64,000 nucleotides of DNA, taken from Geodermatophilus tzadiensis (GTDB lineage Bacteria > Actinomycetota > Actinomycetes > Mycobacteriales > Geodermatophilaceae). This document shows positions 10,371-18,271 of the stretch, piece after piece (the stretch's first letter is position 1; each line of letters starts with the position of its first letter). The stretch spans positions 1 through 64,000 of the forward strand of contig NZ_PVTG01000019.1 of the NCBI RefSeq assembly GCF_003002915.1, read 5' to 3'. Position numbers and translations under genes: made by a program. Below the pieces are notes generated by a model. It saw only the letters and a program-made list of their open reading frames with translations. It did not search any database and was not told the origin of the DNA.

Positions 10371-10715
10371 CTACTTCCTCTTCAGCGGGTCGTGGCCCCA
10401 GTTCATCAGCGAGTACCGCCACCGGGAGTCCTCGACGTCCTCCTTGGCCGGCTCCTGCGCCAGGTGCCGCTGGACGTAGCCGTGGACCTTCCTCATGTGC
10501 GCGTAGTCGTCGTCGGTGAGGTCGCCCTTCTTCTTGTGCAGGATCTCGACGATCCGCCGTCCGGACTCGTGCCCGGTGGACTCACCCGAGCCGCCGCTCT
10601 TCTGCCCGACGGACTGCGACTCGTCGGTGTCCAGCCACCGCTGCAGCTCCGCGGCGCTCATGTTGACCACCTCGTCGAAGTCCCTCTTGATGGTGTCCCG
10701 GTCGTCGTCGGCCAC
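10371..10715 (-). CDS. DUF3140 family protein
   Basis: A 114-residue highly charged protein matching the DUF3140 pattern: an N-terminal helix with FDEVVNMSAAELQRWL, a middle segment GRRIVEILHKKKGDLTDDDYAHMRKVHGYVQRHL and a C-terminal DSRWRYSLMNWGHDPLKRK. Members are sometimes called DNA-binding, but the evidence is weak and no function is assigned. GTG start at 10715 with GGAGGAG just upstream. It lies directly upstream of the methyltransferase and may be cotranscribed with it, though a shared role is not implied. Confidence 0.75.
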   Translation of the reverse strand: MADDDRDTIKRDFDEVVNMSAAELQRWLDTDESQSVGQKSGGSGESTGHESGRRIVEILHKKKGDLTDDDYAHMRKVHGYVQRHLAQEPAKEDVEDSRWRYSLMNWGHDPLKRK

Positions 10716-10807
10716 GGCTCCTCCTCGGTCGGCCCCCCGGCGGTACCGCGGCGCCGACCTCGGGAAACGGGTGTCGCGCGGCGAGGCCGGCGGGTACCGC
10801 GCCGTGC

Positions 10808-11410
10808 GTGGGCGGGAAGGGGCCGACGAGCGACGACGGGGCACCTTTGCGCGGGCGGTCCCGGGCGGCCGCCCTGCGCAGCGCCCGGGCGCGCGGGGAG
10901 ACCCTCGACCAGCTGCTCGACCGCAACCTCGCCGAGCTGCTGCAGGAGCTGCGGGTGGCGATCACCGGCGTGCAGGTGCTCTTCGCCTTCCTCCTCGGCC
11001 TGGCCTTCACCCAGCGCTTCACCGAGCTCGACGCCTTCGCGCTGACCGTCTACACGGTGACGCTGATGGCCACGGCGCTGGCCACGGTGGTGCTCATCGC
11101 ACCGGTGTCCTTCCACCGGCTGGTGTTCCGGCGGCGGCAGAAGGCGGCGCTGATCGCGGTGGCCGACCGGATGCTGGTGACCGGCCTGGCGCTGCTGGTG
11201 CTGGCCATCAGCAGCGGCGTGCTGCTCGTGCTCGACGTCGTCCTGGGGCGGGGCCCGGGCCTGGTGGGCAGCGCGCTGGTGCTCCTCGTCGCGGTCGGCC
11301 TCTGGTACGGGCTGCCGGTCCGGGCCCGGCGGGCGGGGAGCGGCGACGACGGCCCGGGCGACGCCGACGACGGCCGCGGCGACGGCGAGGGCGGCCGGCC
11401 CGCAGGATGA
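10808..11410 (+). CDS. DUF6328 family four-helix membrane protein
   Basis: A 200-residue inner-membrane protein. A basic N-terminus leads into TLDQLLDRNLAELLQELRVA, the family signature, followed by four hydrophobic segments (about residues 52-70, 78-100, 118-138 and 147-165) and a disordered Asp/Gly-rich C-terminal tail. No catalytic residues are evident and the role is unknown. The GTG at 10808 is chosen; a GTG at 10804 is in another frame. It diverges from the DUF3140 gene across 92 bases. Confidence 0.75.
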   Translation: MGGKGPTSDDGAPLRGRSRAAALRSARARGETLDQLLDRNLAELLQELRVAITGVQVLFAFLLGLAFTQRFTELDAFALTVYTVTLMATALATVVLIAPVSFHRLVFRRRQKAALIAVADRMLVTGLALLVLAISSGVLLVLDVVLGRGPGLVGSALVLLVAVGLWYGLPVRARRAGSGDDGPGDADDGRGDGEGGRPAG

Positions 11411-11589
11411 GGCGCCGCGTCCCCACCCCGAAGGTGGTCCGTGTCCGTCCCGTCGTCGGGGCCCGGACGAGGACGTGCTGGTCGTCGTCCCCGGGGCCTG
11501 CCGTCCCGGTCGGCCGACCGCCGGAGGTTCACCCGGCCGGTCGCGGGGCAAGGCCCCGGAGCACCCACCCGCGACCCGAGGAGGACGCC

Positions 11590-11739
11590 GTGACCGAGCC
11601 CGAACGGCCCCCGCGCACGCCCGAGCGGGCGGAGGGCGACCCGGACCAGCAGGAGACCGACGACGGCCGCACCCCCCGCGCGGAGGACCCGGCCGAGGGC
11701 CAGCCGCTCGGCGACGGTCCCGCCGACACCCCGGGCTGA
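11590..11739 (+). CDS. Small acidic disordered protein
   Basis: A 49-residue hydrophilic peptide rich in Asp, Glu, Pro and Gly with no hydrophobic core. It is supported by a strong ribosome-binding site (GAGGAGGAC) before its GTG and by a clean hairpin after its stop. It resembles in composition the other small acidic proteins at 15969, 16226 and 59480. No family is recognised and no function is assigned. Confidence 0.5.
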   Translation: MTEPERPPRTPERAEGDPDQQETDDGRTPRAEDPAEGQPLGDGPADTPG

Positions 11740-11760
11740 CCGCGGACGGACCCGTCCACC

Positions 11761-11794
11761 CCTCCCGTGCGCTCCCGCGGCCGCGCACGGGAGG
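11761..11794. terminator. Perfect 12-bp hairpin
   Basis: CCTCCCGTGCGC and its exact complement GCGCACGGGAGG flank a 10-base loop, 21 bases after the stop of the small acidic gene. The position fits a factor-independent terminator without a U-tract. Confidence 0.65.
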
Positions 11795-11968
11795 AGGACG
11801 GCCGCCGTCCGGCCTCCCCCACGGCACCACCGCGTCGTCCCACGGGTCCCACGGCTCACCACCGCCCCGACCAGCGCGTTCGCCCCTCGGTCACCCACAG
11901 CGATCACCCGTGCCGGGGACCCGGCGCGCCGTGGACTGATCCGTCACGGGAGGCGGCACCATCCCCGT

Positions 11969-12658
11969 GTGACCGCCGCTGCCCTGCCCCTCGCCGACGC
12001 CGACAGCCCGGCCCCGGTCCGCCGCAGCCGCGCGGAACGGGAGGCCATCGTCCTCGACACCGCCGAGCGGCTCTTCGCCGCCCGCAGCTCGCGCAGCGTC
12101 GGCATGGACGAGCTCGTCCGCGAGACCGGCCTGGGCAAGATGACCGTCTACCGGCTGTTCCGCAGCAAGGACGAGCTGGTCGGGGCCTACCTCGCGCGCA
12201 AGGCCGCCACGGTGCTGGCCAGCATCGACGCCGAGCTGCAGCGCCTGGCGCACGACCCGCGCGCCGCGCTGCTGTCGGTGGTCGCCGTGGTCGAGCGCGA
12301 CGTGACCCGGGCCGGCTTCCGCGGCTGCCCGTTCACCAACGTCAGCAGCGAGTACGACGACCCGCAGCACCCGGCCCGCGTCGCGGCCGCCGACTACAAG
12401 TTCGAGCTGCACGGCCGCCTCGAGCGGCTCGCCGAGCAGGTCGCGCCGGGCGTGGGCGAGGACCTCGCCGCGCAGGTGCACCTCATCCTCGACGGTATGT
12501 ACCTCTCCGGTGGCCTGCTCGGCCCCGACGGCCCCGCCGCGCACGGCCGCCGGCTCGCCGAGCGCCTGGTCGACATCGCCGCCGGCGACTCGGCCGGCAG
12601 CAACCCGGCCGGCACCGGCCCGGCCGCGGCCCACCCGGTCCTGGTCACCTCCGCCTGA
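11969..12658 (+). CDS. TetR/AcrR family transcriptional regulator
   Basis: A 229-residue one-component regulator. Residues 22-75 form the TetR helix-turn-helix (AERLFAARSSRSVGMDELVRET, then GLGKMTVYRLFRSKDEL). The ligand-binding half contains the GFRGCPFTNVSSEY motif shared by a TetR subgroup that often controls reductases or transporters beside it, and a Gly/Ala-rich C-terminus. It starts at GTG 11969 after a GGAGGC-like site. The next gene is an unknown conserved protein, so no target is evident from context. Confidence 0.9.
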   Translation: MTAAALPLADADSPAPVRRSRAEREAIVLDTAERLFAARSSRSVGMDELVRETGLGKMTVYRLFRSKDELVGAYLARKAATVLASIDAELQRLAHDPRAALLSVVAVVERDVTRAGFRGCPFTNVSSEYDDPQHPARVAAADYKFELHGRLERLAEQVAPGVGEDLAAQVHLILDGMYLSGGLLGPDGPAAHGRRLAERLVDIAAGDSAGSNPAGTGPAAAHPVLVTSA

Positions 12659-12661
12659 GCG

Positions 12662-12703
12662 CCGGCCCCGCCCGGCCGCACACCGCTCGCCGGGCGAGGC
12701 CGG
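12662..12703. terminator. Hairpin downstream of the TetR gene
   Basis: Fourteen-base arms (CCGGCCCCGCCCGG and CCGGGCGAGGCCGG) pair with one mismatch around a 14-base loop, directly after the TetR stop codon. The likely role is termination between the TetR gene and the next one. Confidence 0.5.
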
Positions 12704-12726
12704 GTCCCAGCCCGCAGGATGGGCCG

Positions 12727-13152
12727 GTGACCGTCGACCGCAGCCGCCCCGACCTCGACGACACCACGGTCGAGGGGCTGGGCAAGCTCTCCGAGGCCCT
12801 CGAGACGATCGAGCAGGCGCGGGGCCAGCTCTACGGGTTCCACCAGCACTCCGGCAAGGCCGACCTCCTCCTGCAGGACGCCGTCGAGCTGTTCCGGAAG
12901 GCCGGGCACACCGAGCTCGCCGACGACCTCGACCGCGACCTCGTCGGGCGCAACGTGATCGCCGACCGGTGGACCTTCCAGATCGTCGAGGACTACGACG
13001 CCTCCTACTGGTCGGTGTTCCGCGCCTTCGACGAGCGGGCCCGCACCGAGCTCTCCGACGGCGACCGGCACGTCTACGAGGCCCGCATGAAGCAGCGCGA
13101 GCGCAGCGCCGGGCACCCCGCGCACGAGGCCGGCCCCTCGCTGTCGGAGTGA
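12727..13152 (+). CDS. Conserved actinobacterial hypothetical protein
   Basis: A 141-residue soluble, charged, mostly helical protein. Notable segments are LGKLSEALETIEQARGQLYGFHQHSGKADLLL as amphipathic helix candidates (residues 17-48) and IADRWTFQIVEDYDASYW near 78-95, which is Trp/Tyr-rich and probably the conserved core. No enzymatic motif or membrane segment is visible. GTG start at 12727. I recognise it only as the sort of conserved protein common in Geodermatophilaceae; no function is proposed. Confidence 0.65.
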   Translation: MTVDRSRPDLDDTTVEGLGKLSEALETIEQARGQLYGFHQHSGKADLLLQDAVELFRKAGHTELADDLDRDLVGRNVIADRWTFQIVEDYDASYWSVFRAFDERARTELSDGDRHVYEARMKQRERSAGHPAHEAGPSLSE

Positions 13153-13198
13153 GCCCGCCCGGTCGCCCCCCGGGCGCCCGGGACGCAGACTCGCCAGG

Positions 13199-13384
13199 GT
13201 GAGCACCCGCGAGCAGAAGATGCCCGAGCCGGAGACCCCGCGCTCCGTCGGCCCCCTCGGCAGCGCCACGTCCGGCCCGCCGGCGCCCGACTCCGACGGC
13301 CCCGAGGACACCGGCCCGGCCGACGGTACCGCCGGCCCCTCCTGGCCGCCGGCGGGCACCGAACCGGCCGCCCACCGCGACTGA
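13199..13384 (+). CDS. Small Pro/Gly-rich disordered ORF, doubtful
   Basis: A 61-residue Pro/Gly/Glu-rich reading frame without hydrophobic core, beginning at GTG 13199 after CGCCAGG, a poor ribosome-binding site. Composition is like the other small hydrophilic proteins of the window, but low complexity in GC-rich DNA easily produces such frames by chance. Confidence 0.3.
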   Translation: MSTREQKMPEPETPRSVGPLGSATSGPPAPDSDGPEDTGPADGTAGPSWPPAGTEPAAHRD

Positions 13385-13424
13385 TCCCCGTTTGACCCGG
13401 GGCCCGGGCGGACAGACCTCCGGC

Positions 13425-13814
13425 GTGACCACTCCCGGAACGCCCGCCGAGCCCCGGCCCTCCGCCCCGGGCACCGACCCGTTCGCGACCGGCTACGGGA
13501 CCTCCCCCGCCGGGTCCGCACCCGCCGGGACGACCGGCGGCACCTCGCCCGCCCCGGCGCGGCCCTCGGGCCCCTCCCGCGTGGGCCGTGCCGGGCGCAC
13601 CGCCGGCCGCGGTCTCGCGCTGGTCCTGCTCATCGCCGTCACCGTGGTCCTGGTGCTGTTCGCGGTGTTCAACGGCGAGACCGTGCCGATCAGCCTCGTC
13701 TTCACCGACGTGCGCGCTCCGCTGGTCGTCGCGCTGCTCATCGCCGCCGCCCTCGGTTTCCTCGTGGCCACGTTCCTCGGCGCCGTGCTCGCCGCCCGCC
13801 GCCGCAACCGCTGA
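13425..13814 (+). CDS. LapA-domain membrane protein
   Basis: A 129-residue protein with a disordered Pro/Thr/Gly-rich N-terminal half (residues 1-58) and a LapA/DUF1049-like C-terminal half with two transmembrane helices, [19 protein letters not shown] (about 64-83) and [20 protein letters not shown] (about 97-117), ending in a basic RRRNR. The [11 protein letters not shown] turn between the helices is the family signature. In proteobacteria LapA helps lipopolysaccharide assembly; in actinobacteria the role is unknown. An earlier GTG would only lengthen the disordered part. Confidence 0.75.
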   Translation: MTTPGTPAEPRPSAPGTDPFATGYGTSPAGSAPAGTTGGTSPAPARPSGPSRVGRAGRTAGRGLALVLLIAVTVVLVLFAVFNGETVPISLVFTDVRAPLVVALLIAAALGFLVATFLGAVLAARRRNR

Positions 13815-13842
13815 GCTCCCCCGGACGACCCGGCCCACCCCT

Positions 13843-13861
13843 GCGGGCGGGTCCTGCCCGC
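13843..13861. terminator. Short hairpin after the LapA-type gene
   Basis: GCGGGC and GCCCGC pair around a 7-base loop 29 bases after the stop codon. This is a weak candidate terminator judged on position only. Confidence 0.3.
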
Positions 13862-13877
13862 GCGATCTTGCTCCTGG

Positions 13878-13891
13878 TTACCCGCCGGTAA
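13878..13891. promoter_or_regulatory. Candidate operator before the acyl-CoA dehydrogenase gene
   Basis: TTACC-CGCC-GGTAA is a perfect 5-bp inverted repeat 66 bases upstream of the start codon, in an unusually AT-containing stretch that also holds TAATAG as a possible -10. Its position suggests a TetR-type or fatty-acid-responsive repressor site. The cognate regulator is unknown. Confidence 0.4.
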
Positions 13892-13956
13892 TAGCGTCCG
13901 CCACCGGCGGGCGGCGACGCTCGCCGCACCGGCACCGAGATCAGGAGCGACACGGC

Positions 13957-15801
13957 ATGGGCCACTACACCGCGAACCTGCGGGACATCGAGTTCAACCT
14001 GTTCGAGTTCCTCGACACCAAGGACCGGTTCGGCACGGGACCGTTCGAGCAGATGGACGCCGAGACCGCGCGCGGGGTGCTGGCCGAGGTCCGCCGGCTG
14101 GCCGAGGGCCCGATCGCGGCCTCCTTCGCCGACGCCGACCGCAACCCGCCGGTGTTCGACCCGGCGACCTCCTCGGTGACCCTCCCCGAGTCGTTCAAGC
14201 GGTCGGTGCGCGCCATCGAGGACGGCGAGTGGTACCGCCTCGACCTGCCCGAGCACCTCGGCGGCTACGGCGCCCCGCACGCGCTCACCTGGGGCGCCTT
14301 CGAGATGGTGCTCGGCGCCAACCCCGCCGTCTTCATGTACGGCTCCTGGGCCGCCTTCGCCGCGATCCTCCACGACCTCGGCACCCCCGACCAGAAGCGC
14401 CTGGCCGAGCTCGTGCTGGAGCGCAGGTGGGGCGCCACGATGGTGCTCACCGAACCCGACGCGGGGTCCGACGTCGGCGCCGGCCGGACGAGGGCCGTGC
14501 GGCAGGAGGACGGCTCCTGGCACCTCACCGGCGTGAAGCGGTTCATCACCTCCGCCGAGCACGACCTGAGCGACAACATCGTCCACCTGGTGCTGGCCCG
14601 CCCCGAGGGCGCGGGGCCGGGCACCAAGGGACTGTCGCTGTTCGTCGTCCCCAAGTTCCACGTCGACCTCGAGACCGGCGCGCTCGGCGAGCGCAACGGC
14701 GTCCACGTCACCAACGTCGAGCAGAAGATGGGCCTCAAGGTCTCCACGACCTGCGAGCTCACCTTCGGCGACGGGCCGGTGCCGGCGAGGGGCTGGCTGG
14801 TCGGCGAGGTGCACGACGGCATCGCGCAGATGTTCCGGGTCATCGAGCACGCCCGGATGTTCGTGGGCACCAAGGCGATCGCCACCCTGTCGGCCGGCTA
14901 CCAGCACGCCCTGGCCTACGCCAGGGACCGCGTGCAGGGCGCCGACCTCACCGCGACGTCGAAGGACGCCCCGCGGGTGACCATCACCCACCACCCCGAC
15001 GTCCGCCGCTCGCTGATGCTGCAGAAGGCCCACGCCGAGGGCATGCGGGCGCTGTACCTCTACACCGCGGGCTTCCGCGACCGGGTGACCGAGGCCGAGG
15101 CCGCCGGCACCGCCGACAGCGAGGAGGCCCGGCTGGCGGCCCGCGTCAACGACCTGCTGCTGCCGGTGGTCAAGGGCTACGGCTCCGAGCGCGCCACCCA
15201 GCTGCTCACCAGCGAGTCGCTGCAGTGCCTCGGCGGGTCGGGCTACCTGCAGGACCACCCGATCGAGCAGTACGTCCGCGACTCCAAGATCGACACCCTC
15301 TACGAGGGGACGACGGCGATCCAGGGCCAGGACCTCTTCTTCCGCAAGATCGTCAAGGACGGCGGCGTCGCGCTGACCTGGCTGGCCTCGCAGGTCCAGG
15401 CGACCATCGACGCCGAGGCGGGCAACGGCCGGCTCAAGGAGGAGCGCGCGCTGCTGGCCACCGCGCTCGCCGACGTGCAGGGCATCCTCACCGCGATGTT
15501 CGGCCAGCTGACCGCCGCCCAGGACGACGTGCGCAGCCTGTACCGGGTCGCGCAGAACACCACCCGGCTGCTCATGGCCGCCGGCGACCTGGTGACCGGC
15601 TGGCTGCTGGTCCGCCAGTCGGAGGTCGCCCTGGCCGCCCTGGCCGGGGAGGTGGGGGAGCGGGACCGGTCCTTCTACGAGGGCAAGCTGGCCGCCACCC
15701 GGTTCTTCTGCACGCAGGTGCTGCCCCGGCTGTCGGCCGAGCGGGCCGTCGCCGAGGCCACCGACGACGCGCTGATGGAGGTCCCCGAGGCGGCGTTCTG
15801 A
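13957..15801 (+). CDS. Acyl-CoA dehydrogenase, FadE5-like
   Basis: A 614-residue FAD enzyme that introduces the alpha,beta double bond into acyl-CoA in the first step of beta-oxidation, transferring electrons to ETF. The family blocks are [19 protein letters not shown] near residue 165, [26 protein letters not shown] near 250, and [18 protein letters not shown] followed by the catalytic-base region [17 protein letters not shown] near 445. The extended C-terminal domain beyond residue 470 is typical of the large AidB/FadE5 group with broad chain-length range. The ATG follows AGGAG with good spacing. No electron-transfer or thiolase genes adjoin, so it seems to be a single-gene unit. Confidence 0.93.
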   Translation: MGHYTANLRDIEFNLFEFLDTKDRFGTGPFEQMDAETARGVLAEVRRLAEGPIAASFADADRNPPVFDPATSSVTLPESFKRSVRAIEDGEWYRLDLPEHLGGYGAPHALTWGAFEMVLGANPAVFMYGSWAAFAAILHDLGTPDQKRLAELVLERRWGATMVLTEPDAGSDVGAGRTRAVRQEDGSWHLTGVKRFITSAEHDLSDNIVHLVLARPEGAGPGTKGLSLFVVPKFHVDLETGALGERNGVHVTNVEQKMGLKVSTTCELTFGDGPVPARGWLVGEVHDGIAQMFRVIEHARMFVGTKAIATLSAGYQHALAYARDRVQGADLTATSKDAPRVTITHHPDVRRSLMLQKAHAEGMRALYLYTAGFRDRVTEAEAAGTADSEEARLAARVNDLLLPVVKGYGSERATQLLTSESLQCLGGSGYLQDHPIEQYVRDSKIDTLYEGTTAIQGQDLFFRKIVKDGGVALTWLASQVQATIDAEAGNGRLKEERALLATALADVQGILTAMFGQLTAAQDDVRSLYRVAQNTTRLLMAAGDLVTGWLLVRQSEVALAALAGEVGERDRSFYEGKLAATRFFCTQVLPRLSAERAVAEATDDALMEVPEAAF

Positions 15802-15806
15802 CGGAG

Positions 15807-15860
15807 GGCCCCGTCCTCCCCACCCCTGGCTCCGCTCGGGGCGGGACCCGGGACGGGGCC
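15807..15860 (+). terminator. Covarying two-stem 3'-end element, copy E
   Basis: Begins five bases after the acyl-CoA dehydrogenase stop. Outer arms are GGCCCCGTCC and GGACGGGGCC (perfect 10 bp). The inner part has the family form: CCCCAC, a 4-bp inner stem CCCC/GGGG around TGGCTCCGCTC, then GCGGGACCC. It is probably a transcription terminator or 3'-end structure. Confidence 0.6.
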
Positions 15861-15968
15861 GGTCCGGCTCGTCACCGTCGGCGGCCGCCGGTCGTTTCGG
15901 GGGGACGACGGCGGGCATGGCACCGGAGGACAGCGCCGTCGACCAGCGCCGTCGGACAGGAGGAACCC

Positions 15969-16226
15969 GTGAGCGACCCACAGGGCAGCGACCGGATCCA
16001 GCAGGGCGTCCCGACCGCGTCGGGCACCGGCGACAACAGCAGCACCGGCACCGGCTCCAGCTTCGACGACGTGCCGCTCACCGCCGACGAGGCGATCGCG
16101 CGGGACGCGGCCAGCGACGACGACCTGCCGGCCCGCGCCGACTCCGACGTCGCCCGGGCCCGCACCGACGGCCCGTCGGGCGAGGTGGCCGGCCCCACGC
16201 CCCGGTCCGGAGGAGGGAACGACTGA
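15969..16226 (+). CDS. Small acidic disordered protein, first of a pair
   Basis: An 85-residue hydrophilic protein with no hydrophobic core, rich in Asp, Ser, Gly and Thr. The only conserved-looking part is FDDVPLTADEAIARDAASDDDLPARADSD in two short acidic helices (residues 34-60). The GTG at 15969 follows ACAGGAGGAACCC, a strong ribosome-binding site, and the stop overlaps the start of the next small gene (TGATG), supporting a real two-gene operon. No family is recognised. Confidence 0.6.
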   Translation: MSDPQGSDRIQQGVPTASGTGDNSSTGTGSSFDDVPLTADEAIARDAASDDDLPARADSDVARARTDGPSGEVAGPTPRSGGGND

Positions 16227-16417
16227 TGAGCGAGTCCGACCACACCGGGTACCGCGAGTCCCCGAACACCACCGACGGGCCGACCGACGCGAACATGGTC
16301 GACGGCGTCACCGGCGAGGACCGCGCCGACGCGGGGGAGAGCGACACCACCCTCACCACCGACGACGACGCCCAGCGCGACGACTCCGTCGTCCGCGGCG
16401 GCAACCAGTCCGGCTAG
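16226..16417 (+). CDS. Small acidic disordered protein, second of a pair
   Basis: A 63-residue Asp/Thr/Gly-rich hydrophilic protein translated from an ATG that shares its A with the stop of the preceding gene; GGAGGAGGG lies just upstream. Its TAG stop lies inside the palindrome CTAG, which also provides the stop of the convergent response regulator gene. The function is unknown; composition suggests a disordered protein, possibly related to water stress, but that is a guess from composition. Confidence 0.6.
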   Translation: MSESDHTGYRESPNTTDGPTDANMVDGVTGEDRADAGESDTTLTTDDDAQRDDSVVRGGNQSG

Positions 16418-17022
16418 CCGATCCAGCCGTGGCGGCGGGCGACCTCGACGGCGGCGTGCCGGTTGGCCGCGCCGAGCTTGCCCGCGGCGGCGGACAGGTG
16501 GTTGCGCACCGTCCCCGGTGACAGGTGGGCGCGGGCGGCGATCTCCTCGACCGGGGCGCCGCCGGCCGCCAGCTCCAGCACGTCGGCCTCCCGCGGGGTC
16601 AGCGGGCTGTCGCCGGCGCTGATCGCCTCGGCGGCGAGCTCGGGGTCCACGTAGCGGCCGCCGCGGGACACGGTGCGCACGACGTCGGTGAGCACCGGCG
16701 CCGGCACGGTCTTCGGCAGGAAGCCGCGCACCCCGGCCGCCAGCGCGCGCTTGAGGTGTCCGGCCCGGCCGTGACCGGTCACGATGACCACCGCGCAGCC
16801 CGGCAGCAGGGTGCGCAGCCGCCCGGCGACGGTGATGCCGTCGAGGTCGGGCATCTGCAGGTCGAGGACGGCGACGTCGGGTGTGCAGGCCCGCGCCATG
16901 GCCAGCGCCTCGTCCCCGGAGGCGGCCTGGGCGACCACCTCGAGGTCGTCCTCGAGGGCGAGCAGCGCGGCCAGCGCCGAGCGGATGAGGTTCTCGTCGT
17001 CGGCGAGCAGCACGCGGATCAC
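16414..17022 (-). CDS. NarL/DesR-like response regulator
   Basis: A 202-residue LuxR-family response regulator: receiver with ADDE at residues 7-10, phospho-acceptor Asp54 in VAVLDLQMPDLDG and Lys104 in FLPKTV; LuxR helix-turn-helix from about 140 (LTPREADVLELAAGGAPVEE). The GTG start overlaps the stop of the upstream kinase (GTGA), so the two are a translationally coupled pair. The order kinase-regulator next to an ABC exporter is the familiar actinobacterial and firmicute arrangement in which the pair controls the transporter. Confidence 0.93.
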   Translation of the reverse strand: MIRVLLADDENLIRSALAALLALEDDLEVVAQAASGDEALAMARACTPDVAVLDLQMPDLDGITVAGRLRTLLPGCAVVIVTGHGRAGHLKRALAAGVRGFLPKTVPAPVLTDVVRTVSRGGRYVDPELAAEAISAGDSPLTPREADVLELAAGGAPVEEIAARAHLSPGTVRNHLSAAAGKLGAANRHAAVEVARRHGWIG

Positions 17023-18224
17023 ACCGGCACCCCCACCGGGACGGCCGCCGTGAGCACGAAGCGGTCGCCCTCGCGGCCGGCCGACAGCCGCCCGCCGGGC
17101 GCGGCCAGCCGCTCGGCCAGGCCGGTCAGCCCGGCGCCGCGGTCCCCGTCGCCGGTCACGCCGTCGTTCACCACCCGCAGCTCGGCCACCCCGCCCGACG
17201 TCGACAGCGCGATAGTGCACGTGGTCGCGCGGCTGTGCCGCAGCACGTTGGTCACCGCCTCCCGCACCACCCAGCCCAGCGCCGTCTGCACCGGCGCGGG
17301 CAGGGCGACCGCGCCGTCCTCCCCGCTGACGGTCACCTCCACGCCCGCGGCCCGCAGCACCGACCGGGCGCCGGCCAGCTCACCGGGCAGGTCGCTGCCG
17401 CGATAGCCGCGGACGACGTCGCGCACCTCGCGCAGCGACTCCTCCGCGACCCGGCTGATGTCGGTCAGCTCCTGCACCGCACCCTCCCGGCCGCGGCGCA
17501 CCAGCTCGGCGGCGAGCTGGCTCTTCACGGCGATCACCGAGAGGTTGCGGCCCATGACGTCGTGCAGGTCGCGGGCGAAGCGCAGCCGCTCCTCGGCGAC
17601 GGCGAGCTGGGCCTGCACCCCGCGGGTGCGCTCCATCTCCACGACGACGTCGAGCACCCACACGGAGAACCGGAAGGCCAGCACCAGCCCGGTGACGGCG
17701 ACCGTGAAGACGACGCCGAGGACCAGCGCCGCGGACCACTCCTCGCCGCCCAGCAGCACCACCCCGCCGACGAGCAGGCCGACGCCGGCCGACGCGCGGG
17801 TCAGCACGCGCGTGGTCCAGACCGGCGAGGCGGCGGTCAGCAGCATCGCCAGCGGGAGGGCGAGCAGCCAGCCCGTGCCGGGCTCGCCGGACCGGGCCAG
17901 CCCCTCGACCACGCCGGTGCCGGCGGTGACCGCGGCGGCGACCAGCGCGGCGGTCAGCGGACCGGCCGGCGGGGAGCGCCGGGTCCAGCGGGTGGCCAGC
18001 CCCGCGCGGACCAGGACGACGCCGGTGACGGCCACCCCGACCGAGCCGGCCAGGTACAGCCAGGCGGCCGGCGTGGTCGCGACGCCCTCGGAGCCCAGGA
18101 CCATGAGGGCGAGCGCCGGCGTCAGCGCCAGCCAGCCGTAGAAGGACGACCGCGTGTAGAGGTCCAGGCGCTGGGGGTCGGTGCGGCTGCTCCACCAGCG
18201 CGCGACGGTCGGCACGGCCCTCAT
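17019..18224 (-). CDS. Membrane histidine kinase, DesK/LiaS-like
   Basis: A 401-residue kinase with a membrane N-terminus of about five or six helices (residues 28-190: for example FYGWLALTPALALMVLG, LYLAGSVGVAVTGVVLV, ALVLGVVFTVAVTGLVLAF), a short coiled linker, the HisKA_3 helix with FARDLHDVMGRN (phospho-acceptor His221) and a HATPase_c domain with N box REAVTNVLRHS and a glycine-rich GAGLTGLAERL. There is almost no extracellular loop, so a signal within the membrane (lipid state, drug, or the neighbouring transporter) is likely, as known for DesK and intramembrane-sensing kinases. The ATG at 18224 starts just before the first helix. Confidence 0.92.
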   Translation of the reverse strand: MRAVPTVARWWSSRTDPQRLDLYTRSSFYGWLALTPALALMVLGSEGVATTPAAWLYLAGSVGVAVTGVVLVRAGLATRWTRRSPPAGPLTAALVAAAVTAGTGVVEGLARSGEPGTGWLLALPLAMLLTAASPVWTTRVLTRASAGVGLLVGGVVLLGGEEWSAALVLGVVFTVAVTGLVLAFRFSVWVLDVVVEMERTRGVQAQLAVAEERLRFARDLHDVMGRNLSVIAVKSQLAAELVRRGREGAVQELTDISRVAEESLREVRDVVRGYRGSDLPGELAGARSVLRAAGVEVTVSGEDGAVALPAPVQTALGWVVREAVTNVLRHSRATTCTIALSTSGGVAELRVVNDGVTGDGDRGAGLTGLAERLAAPGGRLSAGREGDRFVLTAAVPVGVPV

Positions 18225-18271
18225 GCTGCCGTACCGACCGCCGCCCGCCGGGGCCTCCGGCGCGCCCGTCC

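Noticed and set aside
11475-11939. ORFs in the 11.4-11.97 kb gap on either strand other than the 49-residue gene
   Set aside because: Low-complexity Arg/Pro/Gly translations with no ribosome-binding site and no family motif; expected by chance in this base composition.
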